Of a DNA stretch of 64,000 nt, positions 8,580-16,883 are shown piece after piece; position 1 is the first letter of the stretch, and every line of letters starts with the position of its first letter. The DNA lies in contig NZ_CP040443.1 in the NCBI RefSeq assembly GCF_005843885.1, positions 3,782,001 through 3,846,000 of the forward strand, given 5' to 3'. The position numbers were made by a program, and so were the translations under genes. The notes under the pieces were generated by a model. It was not told the DNA's origin. It was given only the letters and a program-made list of their open reading frames with translations, and did no database searches. The stretch comes from Escherichia sp. E4742 (lineage in GTDB: Bacteria; Pseudomonadota; Gammaproteobacteria; Enterobacterales; Enterobacteriaceae).

Positions 8580-9332
8580 TTACTTCGCTTTACCCTGGTT
8601 AGCCACCGCCGCTGCTTTTGCCGCGATCTCGTCAGCATTACCCAGATAGTAGCGTTTCAGCGGTTTGAAGTTCTCGTCGAACTCATATACCAGCGGCACG
8701 CCAGTCGGGATATTCAGCTCAAGAATCTCTTCTTCGCTCATGTTGTCGAGATATTTCACCAGTGCACGCAGGGAGTTACCATGAGCGGCGATGATCACGC
8801 GCTCACCGCTCTTCATACGCGGCAGAATGGTTTCATTCCAGTAAGGGATCACGCGGTCAATGGTCAGCGCCAGGCTTTCAGTCAGCGGCAGCTCTTTCTC
8901 GCTCAGTTTCGCGTAACGCGGATCGTGGCCCGGATAACGCTCATCATCTTTAGTCAGTTCCGGCGGAGTCACCGCAAAACCACGACGCCACTGTTTCACC
9001 TGCTCGTCGCCATACTTTTCAGCAGTTTCCGCTTTGTTCAGACCCTGCAACGCACCGTAGTGACGTTCGTTCAATTTCCAGGATTTCTCAACGGGCAGCC
9101 ATGCCTGATCCAGTTCGTCCAGCACATTCCACAGGGTATGGATAGCGCGTTTCAGCACAGAGGTGTAAGCAAAGTCAAAGCTGTAACCTTCCTCTTTCAG
9201 CAGCTTACCTGCTGCTTTTGCTTCGCTTACGCCTTTCTCAGACAGATCCACGTCGTACCAACCGGTGAAACGGTTTTCTTTGTTCCACTGACTTTCGCCA
9301 TGACGAACCAGAACCAGCTTAGTTACAGCCAT
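8580..9332 (-). CDS. gpmA: GpmA, cofactor-dependent phosphoglycerate mutase
   Basis: 250-residue 2,3-bisphosphoglycerate-dependent mutase that interconverts 3- and 2-phosphoglycerate in glycolysis. The phosphohistidine is H11 in [11 protein letters not shown], and the second catalytic histidine is H184 in AAHGNSLRA. The start at 9332 (MAVTKL) is preferred over an ATG 15 bases upstream because GAGGAGTAA sits at proper spacing and the length matches the family. A Fur-box-like sequence lies 26 bases upstream. Confidence 0.98.
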
Positions 9333-9357
9333 ATACTTACTCCTCAAATCATCTTTT

Positions 9358-9376
9358 AATGATAATAATTCTCATT
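9358..9376. promoter_or_regulatory. Fur box upstream of gpmA
   Basis: AATGATAATAATTCTCATT matches the 19-bp Fur consensus at most positions. E. coli gpmA is known to be iron/Fur-regulated, which fits this position. Confidence 0.75.
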
Positions 9377-9647
9377 ATATTGCCGTTGTGAACGTACGGC
9401 AATGATTAGTTATAACAATAGCGAAAATGGAGGATAAATGTAAGATAAGTGTAAATTAGTGATTGCAAATTGATATGCTGTTTCTTAACTGAAGAGGGAA
9501 AACGCATACCATTCTGTTCGCGTTTTATCCATTTACGACAGCAAACGACCAGAACACTCTGTTTTATTCATTGTAATTATGAATAATAAAAAAACATAAA
9601 TTCAATAAATGAAATGGAATATATTCTCCGCTATTCATTAGTGGAAA

Positions 9648-9663
9648 TGTGAAAACTGTCATC
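9648..9663 (+). promoter_or_regulatory. Candidate CRP site of the chb-like operon
   Basis: TGTGAAAACTGTCATC has a full left half TGTGA, a 6-base spacer and a partial right half TCA. A TAATTT hexamer at 9683-9688 is at the distance expected for a class II CRP promoter. The rest of 9377-9836 is AT-rich, contains the inverted repeat listed next, and has no convincing gene. Confidence 0.4.
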
Positions 9664-9702
9664 TTTACAGGTCAAAAAAACGTAATTTGGGTTTCTCATC
9701 GA

Positions 9703-9729
9703 TTACCTGTCTCTCAGGTGAACAGGTAA
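9703..9729. promoter_or_regulatory. 8-bp inverted repeat in the leader of the chb-like operon
   Basis: TTACCTGT (9703-9710) and ACAGGTAA (9722-9729) are perfect inverted copies around an 11-base spacer, about 110 bases upstream of the IIB start. It could be an operator for the operon's own AraC-type regulator or another repressor, or a leader hairpin; the sequence does not decide. Confidence 0.4.
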
Positions 9730-9836
9730 GCTATTCGTCATTGAGGAGAAAAAAGCAGACTTTATTTTCCTGCTCAATGACTTGGAATAACCGTATTGCT
9801 GAAGAAATTGATCTTATTTTTACAAGGGATTCTTTG

Positions 9837-10148
9837 ATGAATAAAAAGACGATTTATTTATTCTGTTCTGCCGGTATGTCAACGTCACTTTTGGTTACCA
9901 AAATGCGGGCGCAGGCAGAGAAATATGATGTTCCTGTTTATATAGAAGCATTTTCCGAAACTCTCGTGGCAGACAAAGGATTGCAGGCCGACGTGATATT
10001 GCTTGGTCCGCAGATCGCTTATATGCATGACGATATTCAAAAGTTACTTCCCAACAAACCTGTAGAAGTTATTGATAGTCAAATGTACGGTAAGATCGAT
10101 GGCCTGGCAGTATTGAAATTCGCAGTTGCAATTATTAAAAAATATTAA
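9837..10148 (+). CDS. PTS lactose/cellobiose-family IIB component (ChbB-like)
   Basis: 103-residue cytoplasmic phosphocarrier of a sugar PTS. It begins MNKKTIYLFCSAGMSTSLL, with the phosphorylated cysteine at C10, and carries the family stretch LLPNKPVEVIDS. It closely resembles ChbB of the diacetylchitobiose system but with many substitutions, so it is a paralogue or orthologue from a related operon and not the K-12 chb gene. The start at 9837 follows AAGGGA; an open frame extends 50 codons upstream without family similarity. First gene of an operon absent from K-12 at this site. Confidence 0.9.
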   Translation: MNKKTIYLFCSAGMSTSLLVTKMRAQAEKYDVPVYIEAFSETLVADKGLQADVILLGPQIAYMHDDIQKLLPNKPVEVIDSQMYGKIDGLAVLKFAVAIIKKY

Positions 10149-10214
10149 TTTATTTTTCCGTCAAAGAGTAATTTCTTTAATCTTTATGTTAAGCAATGTT
10201 TGAGGGTGAGAAAC

Positions 10215-11573
10215 ATGAACGGCGCAATAAATTCGCTGGAAAGACTAATTTTACCCTTTGCGGTAAAATTAGGTAAGCAGGTCTATGTTAATGCAATAAA
10301 AAATGGTTTTATTCGTTTGTTACCATTGACCTTGGTCGGGGCACTGTTTGTTCTGATAAATAATGTCTTTTTAAACTTTGGCGAAGGTTCTTTCTTCTGG
10401 TCGCTTGGAGTGCGGTTGGATGCAGACACCATCGCCACACTGGACGGTTTAAAAACCACTGGCAGCAGTGTCTATAATGGTACGCTCGGCATTATGTCGC
10501 TGTTAACGCCATTTTTTATCGGCATGGCGCTGGCGGAAGAACGCAAAGTTGATCCCTTGGCTGCGGGATTACTTTCCATTGCCACCTTCATGACGCTGAC
10601 ACCGTTCAGTGTCAATAATGTCGCCGCCATCGGCACCAACTGGCTGGGTGGTACTAACATTATTTCAGGCATCATTATCGGTCTGGCCGTGGCGGAATTG
10701 TTCACTTTCGTGAACCGAAGAAAATGGGTTATTACCCTTCCCACGAGCGTTCCTGCATCGGTTTCTCGTTCATTCAGTGCACTGATCCCTGGTTTCATTA
10801 TTTTGCTTATCGCCGGGCTTTTGTCCTGGGGTTTATCGCTGATGGGAACGCAATTTCACCAGGTGATCATGAACAGTATCTCCACGCCGCTGGCCTCTTT
10901 GGGCAGCGTCGTTGGCTGGGCTTATGTCATCTTTAACACATTGCTCTGGTTCTTCGGCGTTCATGGTGGCCTGGCGCTGACGGCGCTCAATAGTGGCATT
11001 CTTGGACCGTGGGGTATGGAAAATATGGAAATCTATACCCAGTACGGTTCAGTTGAAGCGGCGCTGGCTGCCGGGAAAACCTTCCATTTCTGGACCGGGC
11101 CGATGATGGAATCCTACGTTTACCTGGGTGGAACGGGCGCAACGTTAGGTTTAATTATTGCCATCTTTATCGCTTCCCGCCGCGCTGATTATCGCCAGGT
11201 AGCCAAAATGGCTTTACCTTCTGGTTTATTTGAAATTAACGAACCGATCTTATTTGGCCTACCGATCATCATGAACCCGATACTGATGGTGCCTTTTGTT
11301 CTGATCCAGCCTATTCTCGCGGGACTTACACTCATCGCTTATTCTTTGGGACTAATCCCGCCGTCAACTAACTTTGCTCCCTGGACGATGCCACCTGGAT
11401 TAGGCGCATTCTTTAACTCCAATGGCAGTATTGCCGCCTTAATCATGGCCTTGTTTAATCTTGCCATTGCTACGCTGGTTTATTTACCGTTCGTGATTAT
11501 CGCTAATAAAGCACAAGCTGAAATTGAACAAACCGAAAGTGAAGAGGAAATCGCAGCGGCGCTGAAGTTTTAA
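10215..11573 (+). CDS. PTS lactose/cellobiose-family IIC permease (ChbC-like)
   Basis: 452-residue membrane permease, the same length as ChbC, with about ten hydrophobic segments. It would bring in a beta-linked disaccharide while phosphorylating it. Conserved stretches include NAIKNGFIRLLPLTL, the central LFGLPIIMNP preceded by INEPI (substrate region of this family) and the acidic C-terminal tail ending ALKF. The ATG at 10215 is used because GAGGGTGAG precedes it. Only 80 bases separate it from the regulator gene, leaving no room for the IIA gene that follows IIC in the canonical chb operon. Confidence 0.92.
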   Translation: MNGAINSLERLILPFAVKLGKQVYVNAIKNGFIRLLPLTLVGALFVLINNVFLNFGEGSFFWSLGVRLDADTIATLDGLKTTGSSVYNGTLGIMSLLTPFFIGMALAEERKVDPLAAGLLSIATFMTLTPFSVNNVAAIGTNWLGGTNIISGIIIGLAVAELFTFVNRRKWVITLPTSVPASVSRSFSALIPGFIILLIAGLLSWGLSLMGTQFHQVIMNSISTPLASLGSVVGWAYVIFNTLLWFFGVHGGLALTALNSGILGPWGMENMEIYTQYGSVEAALAAGKTFHFWTGPMMESYVYLGGTGATLGLIIAIFIASRRADYRQVAKMALPSGLFEINEPILFGLPIIMNPILMVPFVLIQPILAGLTLIAYSLGLIPPSTNFAPWTMPPGLGAFFNSNGSIAALIMALFNLAIATLVYLPFVIIANKAQAEIEQTESEEEIAAALKF

Positions 11574-11653
11574 TGTGAAAATCAGAGGCAGCGTTCCACA
11601 ATATCAGGAACGTTGCATCATTCACTTAAATTAAGCCAGGCTAAGGATTATAC

Positions 11654-12469
11654 ATGGAGATTGTTACTGTTCATGAAAGTGAGTTTCTCAATGGTCGTGA
11701 TTTTTACAAGTTTATCCTTGATAAAACAGAAAGTAAAAGTGGTTTACATCAACATGAATATTATGAATTTACGATCGTCATGACGGGGAGTTGTTGCCAG
11801 GAAATTAATGGAAAACGCGTTGCTTTAGAACGTGGAGACTTTGTTTTTATTCCTGTTGGTTCGTGGCATCAAACATTTTATGATTCAGGTGTTACGCGTA
11901 TTTTAAATATGGGAATTAGCCGCCGCTATTTTTGCGAGCACTATCTTAAATATTTACCACCTTACTTTGTGGCATCACAGCGTTATCATATCCAGCAAAA
12001 TTTTTTAACATTTATAGAGGCCAGCATATATTCGCTCAATAAAAATGAAAACGATGTGAATGAGTTCAATAAACTTTTAACCTTCTATATTGTTAATAAT
12101 TTACAGCATAACCACAACGAAAATCAGGATGATGATATTCCTCGCTGGTTAACGCAACTGATTAAAGAAATGCACAACAAAACAATGTTTGCCGAAAATG
12201 CACTACGTAATATGGTTGTACTGTCTGGTAAAACGCAATCTTACTTAACCCGGGCTACCCGGCGTTACTACGGTAAAACGCCAGGGCAAATTATTAATGA
12301 TATCCGCATAGACTTTTGTAAGAAACAACTTGAAACCACCAATTTTTCAGTTACCGACATTGCCTTTGATGCCGGGTTTAATAGTCCTGGGTTATTTATT
12401 AATAATTTTAAGAAAGCGACAACCTTTACGCCTGGCTATTACCGTCGGCGCGCGGGGAAGGTCATTTAA
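11654..12469 (+). CDS. AraC-family regulator (ChbR-like)
   Basis: 271-residue regulator. The N-terminal cupin-like sensor domain contains GLHQHEYYEFTIVMTG and ERGDFVFIPVGSWHQ. The C-terminal pair of helix-turn-helix motifs (about 170-270) ends with FSVTDIAFDAGFNSPGLFINNFKK, the classic AraC signature. It corresponds in position and sequence type to ChbR, which switches between repressor and activator in the chb operon. The coding sequence is visibly AT-richer than the neighbouring housekeeping genes. It probably controls the operon it sits in. Confidence 0.9.
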   Translation: MEIVTVHESEFLNGRDFYKFILDKTESKSGLHQHEYYEFTIVMTGSCCQEINGKRVALERGDFVFIPVGSWHQTFYDSGVTRILNMGISRRYFCEHYLKYLPPYFVASQRYHIQQNFLTFIEASIYSLNKNENDVNEFNKLLTFYIVNNLQHNHNENQDDDIPRWLTQLIKEMHNKTMFAENALRNMVVLSGKTQSYLTRATRRYYGKTPGQIINDIRIDFCKKQLETTNFSVTDIAFDAGFNSPGLFINNFKKATTFTPGYYRRRAGKVI

Positions 12470-12541
12470 CGGGTTGACTGAATATCATCTTGCTCCGTGC
12501 TAAAGCACGCTGAGTGGAACATTAAATCTGCGGGAGAAAAT

Positions 12542-13885
12542 ATGGAAAAGTTAAAAATAGTCACTATCGGTGGTGGTAGCAGTTATACGCCGGAATTGCT
12601 CGAAGGTTTTATTAAACGTTATGCGGAACTGCCTGTTTCTGAATTGTGGCTGGTTGATGTCGAAGAGGGTAAAGAAAAACTCGACATCATCTATCAGCTC
12701 TGCCAGCGGATGATCGCCAAAGCGGGTATCCCGATGGTCCTCCACAAGACGCTGGATCGACGTGAAGCCTTGCGCGATGCCGATTTTGTCACTACACAGC
12801 TGCGCGTGGGCCAGTTACAGGCTCGTGCGCTGGATGAACAGATCCCACTTTCTCACGGTTATCTGGGGCAGGAAACCAATGGCGCTGGCGGGTTGTTCAA
12901 AGGATTACGCACTATTCCGGTTATTCTCGATATTATTAAAGATATCGAAGAACTCTGTCCGCAGGCATGGGTGGTCAATTTCACCAATCCGGCCGGTATG
13001 ATCACCGAAGCGGTTTATCGCCATACCCAATTTAAACGCTTTATCGGGGTTTGTAATGTGCCTATCGGCATGAAAATGTACATTAGCGATCTGCTATTAC
13101 TGGCTGAAAATGATGACATTTCTGTCGATTTATTTGGTCTGAACCATCTGGTCTTTATTAAAGATGTCTGGGTTAATGGTCAGTCCCGATTTGAGGAAGT
13201 CCTCGACCGCTTAATCTCAGGTCAAATGGTGGGCAGTTCTGTTAAGAATATATTCAGTTTGCCGTTTAATCCTGCCCTACTGCGTGGTCTGAAATTATTA
13301 CCCTGCTCTTATTTATTGTATTACTTCAAGCACAAAGAGATGCTGGCAATAGAGCAGGGTGACTTTTATAAAGGTGGTGTGCGGGCGAAAGTTGTCCAAC
13401 GACTGGAAAAGAAATTGTTCGAGCTTTTTAAAGATCCTCAACTTGATACCAAACCAGTAGAGCTTAATGAGCGTGGCGGGGCCTGGTATTCGGATGCCGC
13501 TTGTGGCGTGATTAACGCTATTTATAACGATCAGCATTCTGAGCATTACATTAATATTCCACATAGTGGAGAAATAGAAAACATCCCCGCTGACTGGACA
13601 GTGGAAATGACCTGTCTGTTGGGGCGAAACGGTGCTACGCCGCATCCGCGTATACATCAGTTTGATAGCAAAGTGCTCGGGCTTATCCATACCATTAAAA
13701 CCTTTGAAATTGCCGCTGCGCACGCGGCGCTGAGCGGTAAACTTGAAGACGCCATACTGGCGTTGAATTTAAACCCGATGGTTAACTCCGATGACGACGC
13801 CGAAGTATTGGTCAAAGAGCTGTTACTGGCGCACCGACGCTATCTGCCGCAATTTGCCGATACCATCGCGGAGTTAAAGGAATAA
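12542..13885 (+). CDS. GH4 6-phospho-beta-glucosidase (ChbF-like)
   Basis: 447-residue family 4 glycosidase, an NAD+/Mn2+-dependent hydrolase of phosphorylated disaccharides delivered by the PTS. It shows the dinucleotide-binding GGGSSYTPEL (10-19), QETNGAGG, NFTNPAGM, and the metal ligands C171 (GVCNVP) and H202 (GLNHLV). ATG 12542 is preferred to an upstream ATG because of GGGAG at 12532 and alignment with ChbF, whose N-terminus is MSQKLKVVTIGGG. Fourth gene of the operon, 72 bases after the regulator. Confidence 0.93.
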   Translation: MEKLKIVTIGGGSSYTPELLEGFIKRYAELPVSELWLVDVEEGKEKLDIIYQLCQRMIAKAGIPMVLHKTLDRREALRDADFVTTQLRVGQLQARALDEQIPLSHGYLGQETNGAGGLFKGLRTIPVILDIIKDIEELCPQAWVVNFTNPAGMITEAVYRHTQFKRFIGVCNVPIGMKMYISDLLLLAENDDISVDLFGLNHLVFIKDVWVNGQSRFEEVLDRLISGQMVGSSVKNIFSLPFNPALLRGLKLLPCSYLLYYFKHKEMLAIEQGDFYKGGVRAKVVQRLEKKLFELFKDPQLDTKPVELNERGGAWYSDAACGVINAIYNDQHSEHYINIPHSGEIENIPADWTVEMTCLLGRNGATPHPRIHQFDSKVLGLIHTIKTFEIAAAHAALSGKLEDAILALNLNPMVNSDDDAEVLVKELLLAHRRYLPQFADTIAELKE

Positions 13886-13895
13886 TGGGGGAGAT

Positions 13896-14654
13896 ATGCA
13901 GCGATTATTAATTGTTAATGCTGATGATTTTGGCCTGAGTCCGGCGATTAATTACGGCATCATTGATGCCCACCGCTGTGGCGTGGTGACCTCTACCACC
14001 GCAATGATGACGGCAGATGCCATTGAACATGCCGTGAAAGTGTCTGCCGACCTCCCTTCACTGGCGGTAGGGTTGCATTTCGTTTTGAGTTACGGCAACC
14101 CCCTGACTGTGATGTCCTCGCTACAGCGAGACGGAAAACTGGGCAAATGGATATGGGATGTCGCCCGTGACGGTTTGCTTGCACAACAGGAAGTGGAAAA
14201 TGAATTAGAAGCGCAATATCAACGCTTTGTTGCGTTATTTTGTCGTAAACCTACGCATATTGATAGCCATCACCATGTTCATTTTATTCCCCAGGTGTGG
14301 CCGATAGTTTCGCGCTTTGCTCAGCAAAAAGGGTTGCCTGTACGCTTCGATCCTGAGGCTGCCGCGCCGCATGATATTGGACGAGAAAATATCATCTCAA
14401 CAGAGGGTTTTACCGCCCATTTTTATGCTGATAACGTCTTGCAGGCGGAATTTTTGCGGATGCTTGATGAATCGGCTGAGCGAGGAGAGAAAGCCTTTGA
14501 ACTCATGTGTCATCCTGGTTTTGTCGATAGCATTGTGCAGCAGAGTGCGTACTGTTTTGAAAGACTGACAGAGCACGAGGTGTTGACGTCTGAAGCCTTG
14601 CGTTGGGAAATTGCCGAAAGAGGATATCGACTGGGGGCGTTCAGGGATCTTTAA
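13896..14654 (+). CDS. ChbG/YdjC-type carbohydrate deacetylase
   Basis: 252-residue YdjC-family protein, like ChbG, which removes one acetyl group from chitooligosaccharides (or their phosphates) so that ChbR and ChbF can act. Metal and catalytic motifs are visible: NADDFGLS (8-15) and DSHHHVHF (123-130), with H125 in the position known from the family. Starts 10 bases after the glucosidase with GGGGGAGAT as ribosome site. Its presence suggests the operon's substrate may be an N-acetylated disaccharide, not only cellobiose. Last gene of the operon. Confidence 0.9.
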   Translation: MQRLLIVNADDFGLSPAINYGIIDAHRCGVVTSTTAMMTADAIEHAVKVSADLPSLAVGLHFVLSYGNPLTVMSSLQRDGKLGKWIWDVARDGLLAQQEVENELEAQYQRFVALFCRKPTHIDSHHHVHFIPQVWPIVSRFAQQKGLPVRFDPEAAAPHDIGRENIISTEGFTAHFYADNVLQAEFLRMLDESAERGEKAFELMCHPGFVDSIVQQSAYCFERLTEHEVLTSEALRWEIAERGYRLGAFRDL

Positions 14655-14660
14655 ACAACA

Positions 14661-14687
14661 CGCGCCTCCACACAGAGAGGCGCGAAT
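14661..14687. terminator. Stem-loop between the chb-like operon and galM
   Basis: CGCGCCTC / GAGGCGCG hairpin (14662-14669 and 14678-14685) without a strong T-run on either side. Position suggests an end for both convergent operons; efficiency unclear. Confidence 0.5.
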
Positions 14688-14697
14688 ATCATAACAA

Positions 14698-15738
14698 TTA
14701 CTCAGCAATAAACTGATATTCCGTCAGGCTGGAATACTCTTCGCCAGGACGCAGGAAGCAGTCCGGTTGCGGCCATTCAGGGTGGTTCGGGCTGTCCGGC
14801 AGAAACTCGCTTTCCAGCGCCAGGCCTTGCCAGTCGGCGTAAGGTTCCGTTCCTCTTGATGGCGTGCCGCCGAGGAAGTTGCCGGAGTAAAATTGCAGAG
14901 CCGGAGCGGTGGTGTAGACCTTCAGCTGCAATTTTTCATCTGCTGACCAGACATGCGCCGCCACTTTCTTGCCATCACCTTTGGCCTGCAACAAGAACGC
15001 GTGATCGTAACCTTTCACTTTGCGCTGATCGTCGTCGGCAAGAAACTCACTGGCGATGATTTTGGCGCTGCGGAAATCAAAAGACGTTCCGGCGACAGAT
15101 TTCAGGCCGTCGTGGGGAATGCCGCCTTCATCAACCGGCAGGTATTCGTCCGCCAGAATCTGCAACTTGTGATTGCGCACGTCAGACTGCTCGCCGTCGA
15201 GGTTGAAATAGACGTGATTAGTCATATTCACCGGACAAGGTTTATCAACCGTGGCGCGATAAGTAATGGAGATACGGTTATCGTCGGTCAGACGATATTG
15301 CACCGTCGCGCCGAGATTACCCGGGAAGCCCTGATCGCCATCATCTGAACTCAGGGCAAACAGCACCTGACGATCGTTTTGGTTCACAATCTGCCAGCGA
15401 CGTTTGTCGAACCCTTCCGGGCCGCCGTGCAATTGGTTGACGCCCTGACTTGGTAACAGCGTCACGGTTTCACCGTCAAAGGTATAACGACTATTGGCGA
15501 TACGGTTGGCATAACGACCAATAGAGGCCCCGAGAAACGCGGCCTGATCCTGATAGCATTCCGGGCTGGCGCAGCCAAGCAGAGCCTCGCGGACGCTGCC
15601 ATCGGAAAGCGGAATACGGGCTGAAAGTAAAGTCGCACCCCAGTCCATCAGCGTGACTACCATCCCTGCGTTGTTACGCAAAGTTAACAGTCGGTACGGC
15701 TGACCATCGGGTGCCAGTGCGGGAGTTTCGTTCAGCAC
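14698..15738 (-). CDS. galM: GalM, galactose mutarotase (aldose 1-epimerase)
   Basis: 346-residue aldose 1-epimerase that converts beta-D-galactose to the alpha form used by GalK. Active-site stretches MTNHVYFNL (catalytic histidine) and LESEFLPDSPNH (catalytic glutamate) are intact, along with GRYANRI. Last gene of galETKM; its start overlaps the galK stop by seven bases, implying translational coupling. The sequence is nearly identical to K-12 GalM as I remember it, which argues that the neighbouring chb-like operon is an insertion or retention between conserved flanks. Confidence 0.98.
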   Translation of the reverse strand: MLNETPALAPDGQPYRLLTLRNNAGMVVTLMDWGATLLSARIPLSDGSVREALLGCASPECYQDQAAFLGASIGRYANRIANSRYTFDGETVTLLPSQGVNQLHGGPEGFDKRRWQIVNQNDRQVLFALSSDDGDQGFPGNLGATVQYRLTDDNRISITYRATVDKPCPVNMTNHVYFNLDGEQSDVRNHKLQILADEYLPVDEGGIPHDGLKSVAGTSFDFRSAKIIASEFLADDDQRKVKGYDHAFLLQAKGDGKKVAAHVWSADEKLQLKVYTTAPALQFYSGNFLGGTPSRGTEPYADWQGLALESEFLPDSPNHPEWPQPDCFLRPGEEYSSLTEYQFIAE

Positions 15739-16880
15739 TGTCCTGCTCCTTGTGATGGTTTACACACGTAAAAAGTCTCTTTAATACCTGTTTTTGCTTC
15801 ATATTGTTCAGCGACAGCTTGCTGTACGGCAGGCACCAGCTCTTCCGGAATAAGCGCGACGATACAGCCGCCAAATCCGCCGCCGGTCATGCGTACGCCA
15901 CCTTTGTCGCCAATCACAGCTTTTACGATTTCGACCAGAGTGTCAATTTGCGGCACGGTGATTTCGAAATCATCGCGCATAGAGGCATGAGACTGCGCCA
16001 TCAACTCGCCCATACGTTTCAGGTCGCCTTGCTCCAGCGCGCTGGCAGCTTCAACGGTGCGGGCGTTTTCAGTCAGGATATGACGCACGCGTTTTGCTAC
16101 GATCGGATCCAGTTCATGCGCAACAGTGTTGAACTCTTCAAGGGTGACATCGCGCAGGGCTGGCTGCTGGAAGAAACGCGCACCGGTTTCGCACTGTTCA
16201 CGACGGGTGTTGTATTCGCTGCCAACCAGGGTACGTTTGAAGTTACTGTTGATGATGACCACAGCCACGCCTTTCGGCATGGAAACTGCTTTGGTCCCCA
16301 GTGAGCGGCAATCGATCAGTAAGGCATGATCTTTCTTGCCGAGCGCGGAAATTAGCTGATCCATGATCCCGCAGTTACAGCCAACAAACTGGTTTTCGGC
16401 TTCCTGACCATTAAGCGCGATTTGTGCGCCGTCCAGCGGCAGATGATAAAGCTGCTGCAATACGGTTCCGACCGCTACTTCCAGTGAAGCGGAAGAACTT
16501 AACCCGGCACCCTGCGGCACGTTGCCGCTGATCACCATGTCCACGCCGCCGAAGTTGTTGTTACGCAGTTGCAGATGTTTCACCACGCCACGAACGTAGT
16601 TAGCCCATTGATAGTTTTCATGAGCGACAATGGGCGCATCAAGGGAAAACTCGTCAAGCTGATTTTCATAATCGGCTGCCATTACGCGAACTTTACGGTC
16701 ATCGCGTGGCGCACAGCTAATGACGGTTTGATAATCAATCGCGCAGGGCAGAACGAAACCGTCGTTGTAGTCGGTGTGTTCGCCAATCAAATTCACGCGG
16801 CCAGGCGCCTGAATGGTGTGAGTGGCGGGGTAGCCAAATGCGTGGGCAAACAGAGATTGTGTTTTTTCTTTCAGACTCAT
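15732..16880 (-). CDS. galK: GalK, galactokinase
   Basis: 382-residue GHMP-family kinase that phosphorylates alpha-D-galactose at C1 with ATP. Shows the galactokinase signature GRVNLIGEHTDYNDGF, the ATP loop GAGLSSSASLEVA and the C-terminal GGVRMTGGGFGG. Third gene of the operon, three bases after galT. In E. coli the sRNA Spot 42 acts at the galT-galK junction to lower galK translation; I did not attempt to model that pairing here. Confidence 0.98.
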   Translation of the reverse strand: MSLKEKTQSLFAHAFGYPATHTIQAPGRVNLIGEHTDYNDGFVLPCAIDYQTVISCAPRDDRKVRVMAADYENQLDEFSLDAPIVAHENYQWANYVRGVVKHLQLRNNNFGGVDMVISGNVPQGAGLSSSASLEVAVGTVLQQLYHLPLDGAQIALNGQEAENQFVGCNCGIMDQLISALGKKDHALLIDCRSLGTKAVSMPKGVAVVIINSNFKRTLVGSEYNTRREQCETGARFFQQPALRDVTLEEFNTVAHELDPIVAKRVRHILTENARTVEAASALEQGDLKRMGELMAQSHASMRDDFEITVPQIDTLVEIVKAVIGDKGGVRMTGGGFGGCIVALIPEELVPAVQQAVAEQYEAKTGIKETFYVCKPSQGAGQC

Positions 16881-16883
16881 TTC

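Noticed and set aside
9687..9836. 50-codon N-terminal extension of the IIB gene
   Set aside because: IIB proteins of this family start near the K-K-x-I-Y-L-F-C motif; the extension has no similarity, covers the inverted repeat region, and a ribosome site precedes 9837.
9333..14697. Prophage or integrative element carrying the PTS operon
   Set aside because: No integrase, phage genes, IS ends or flanking tRNA are visible; only metabolic genes are present.
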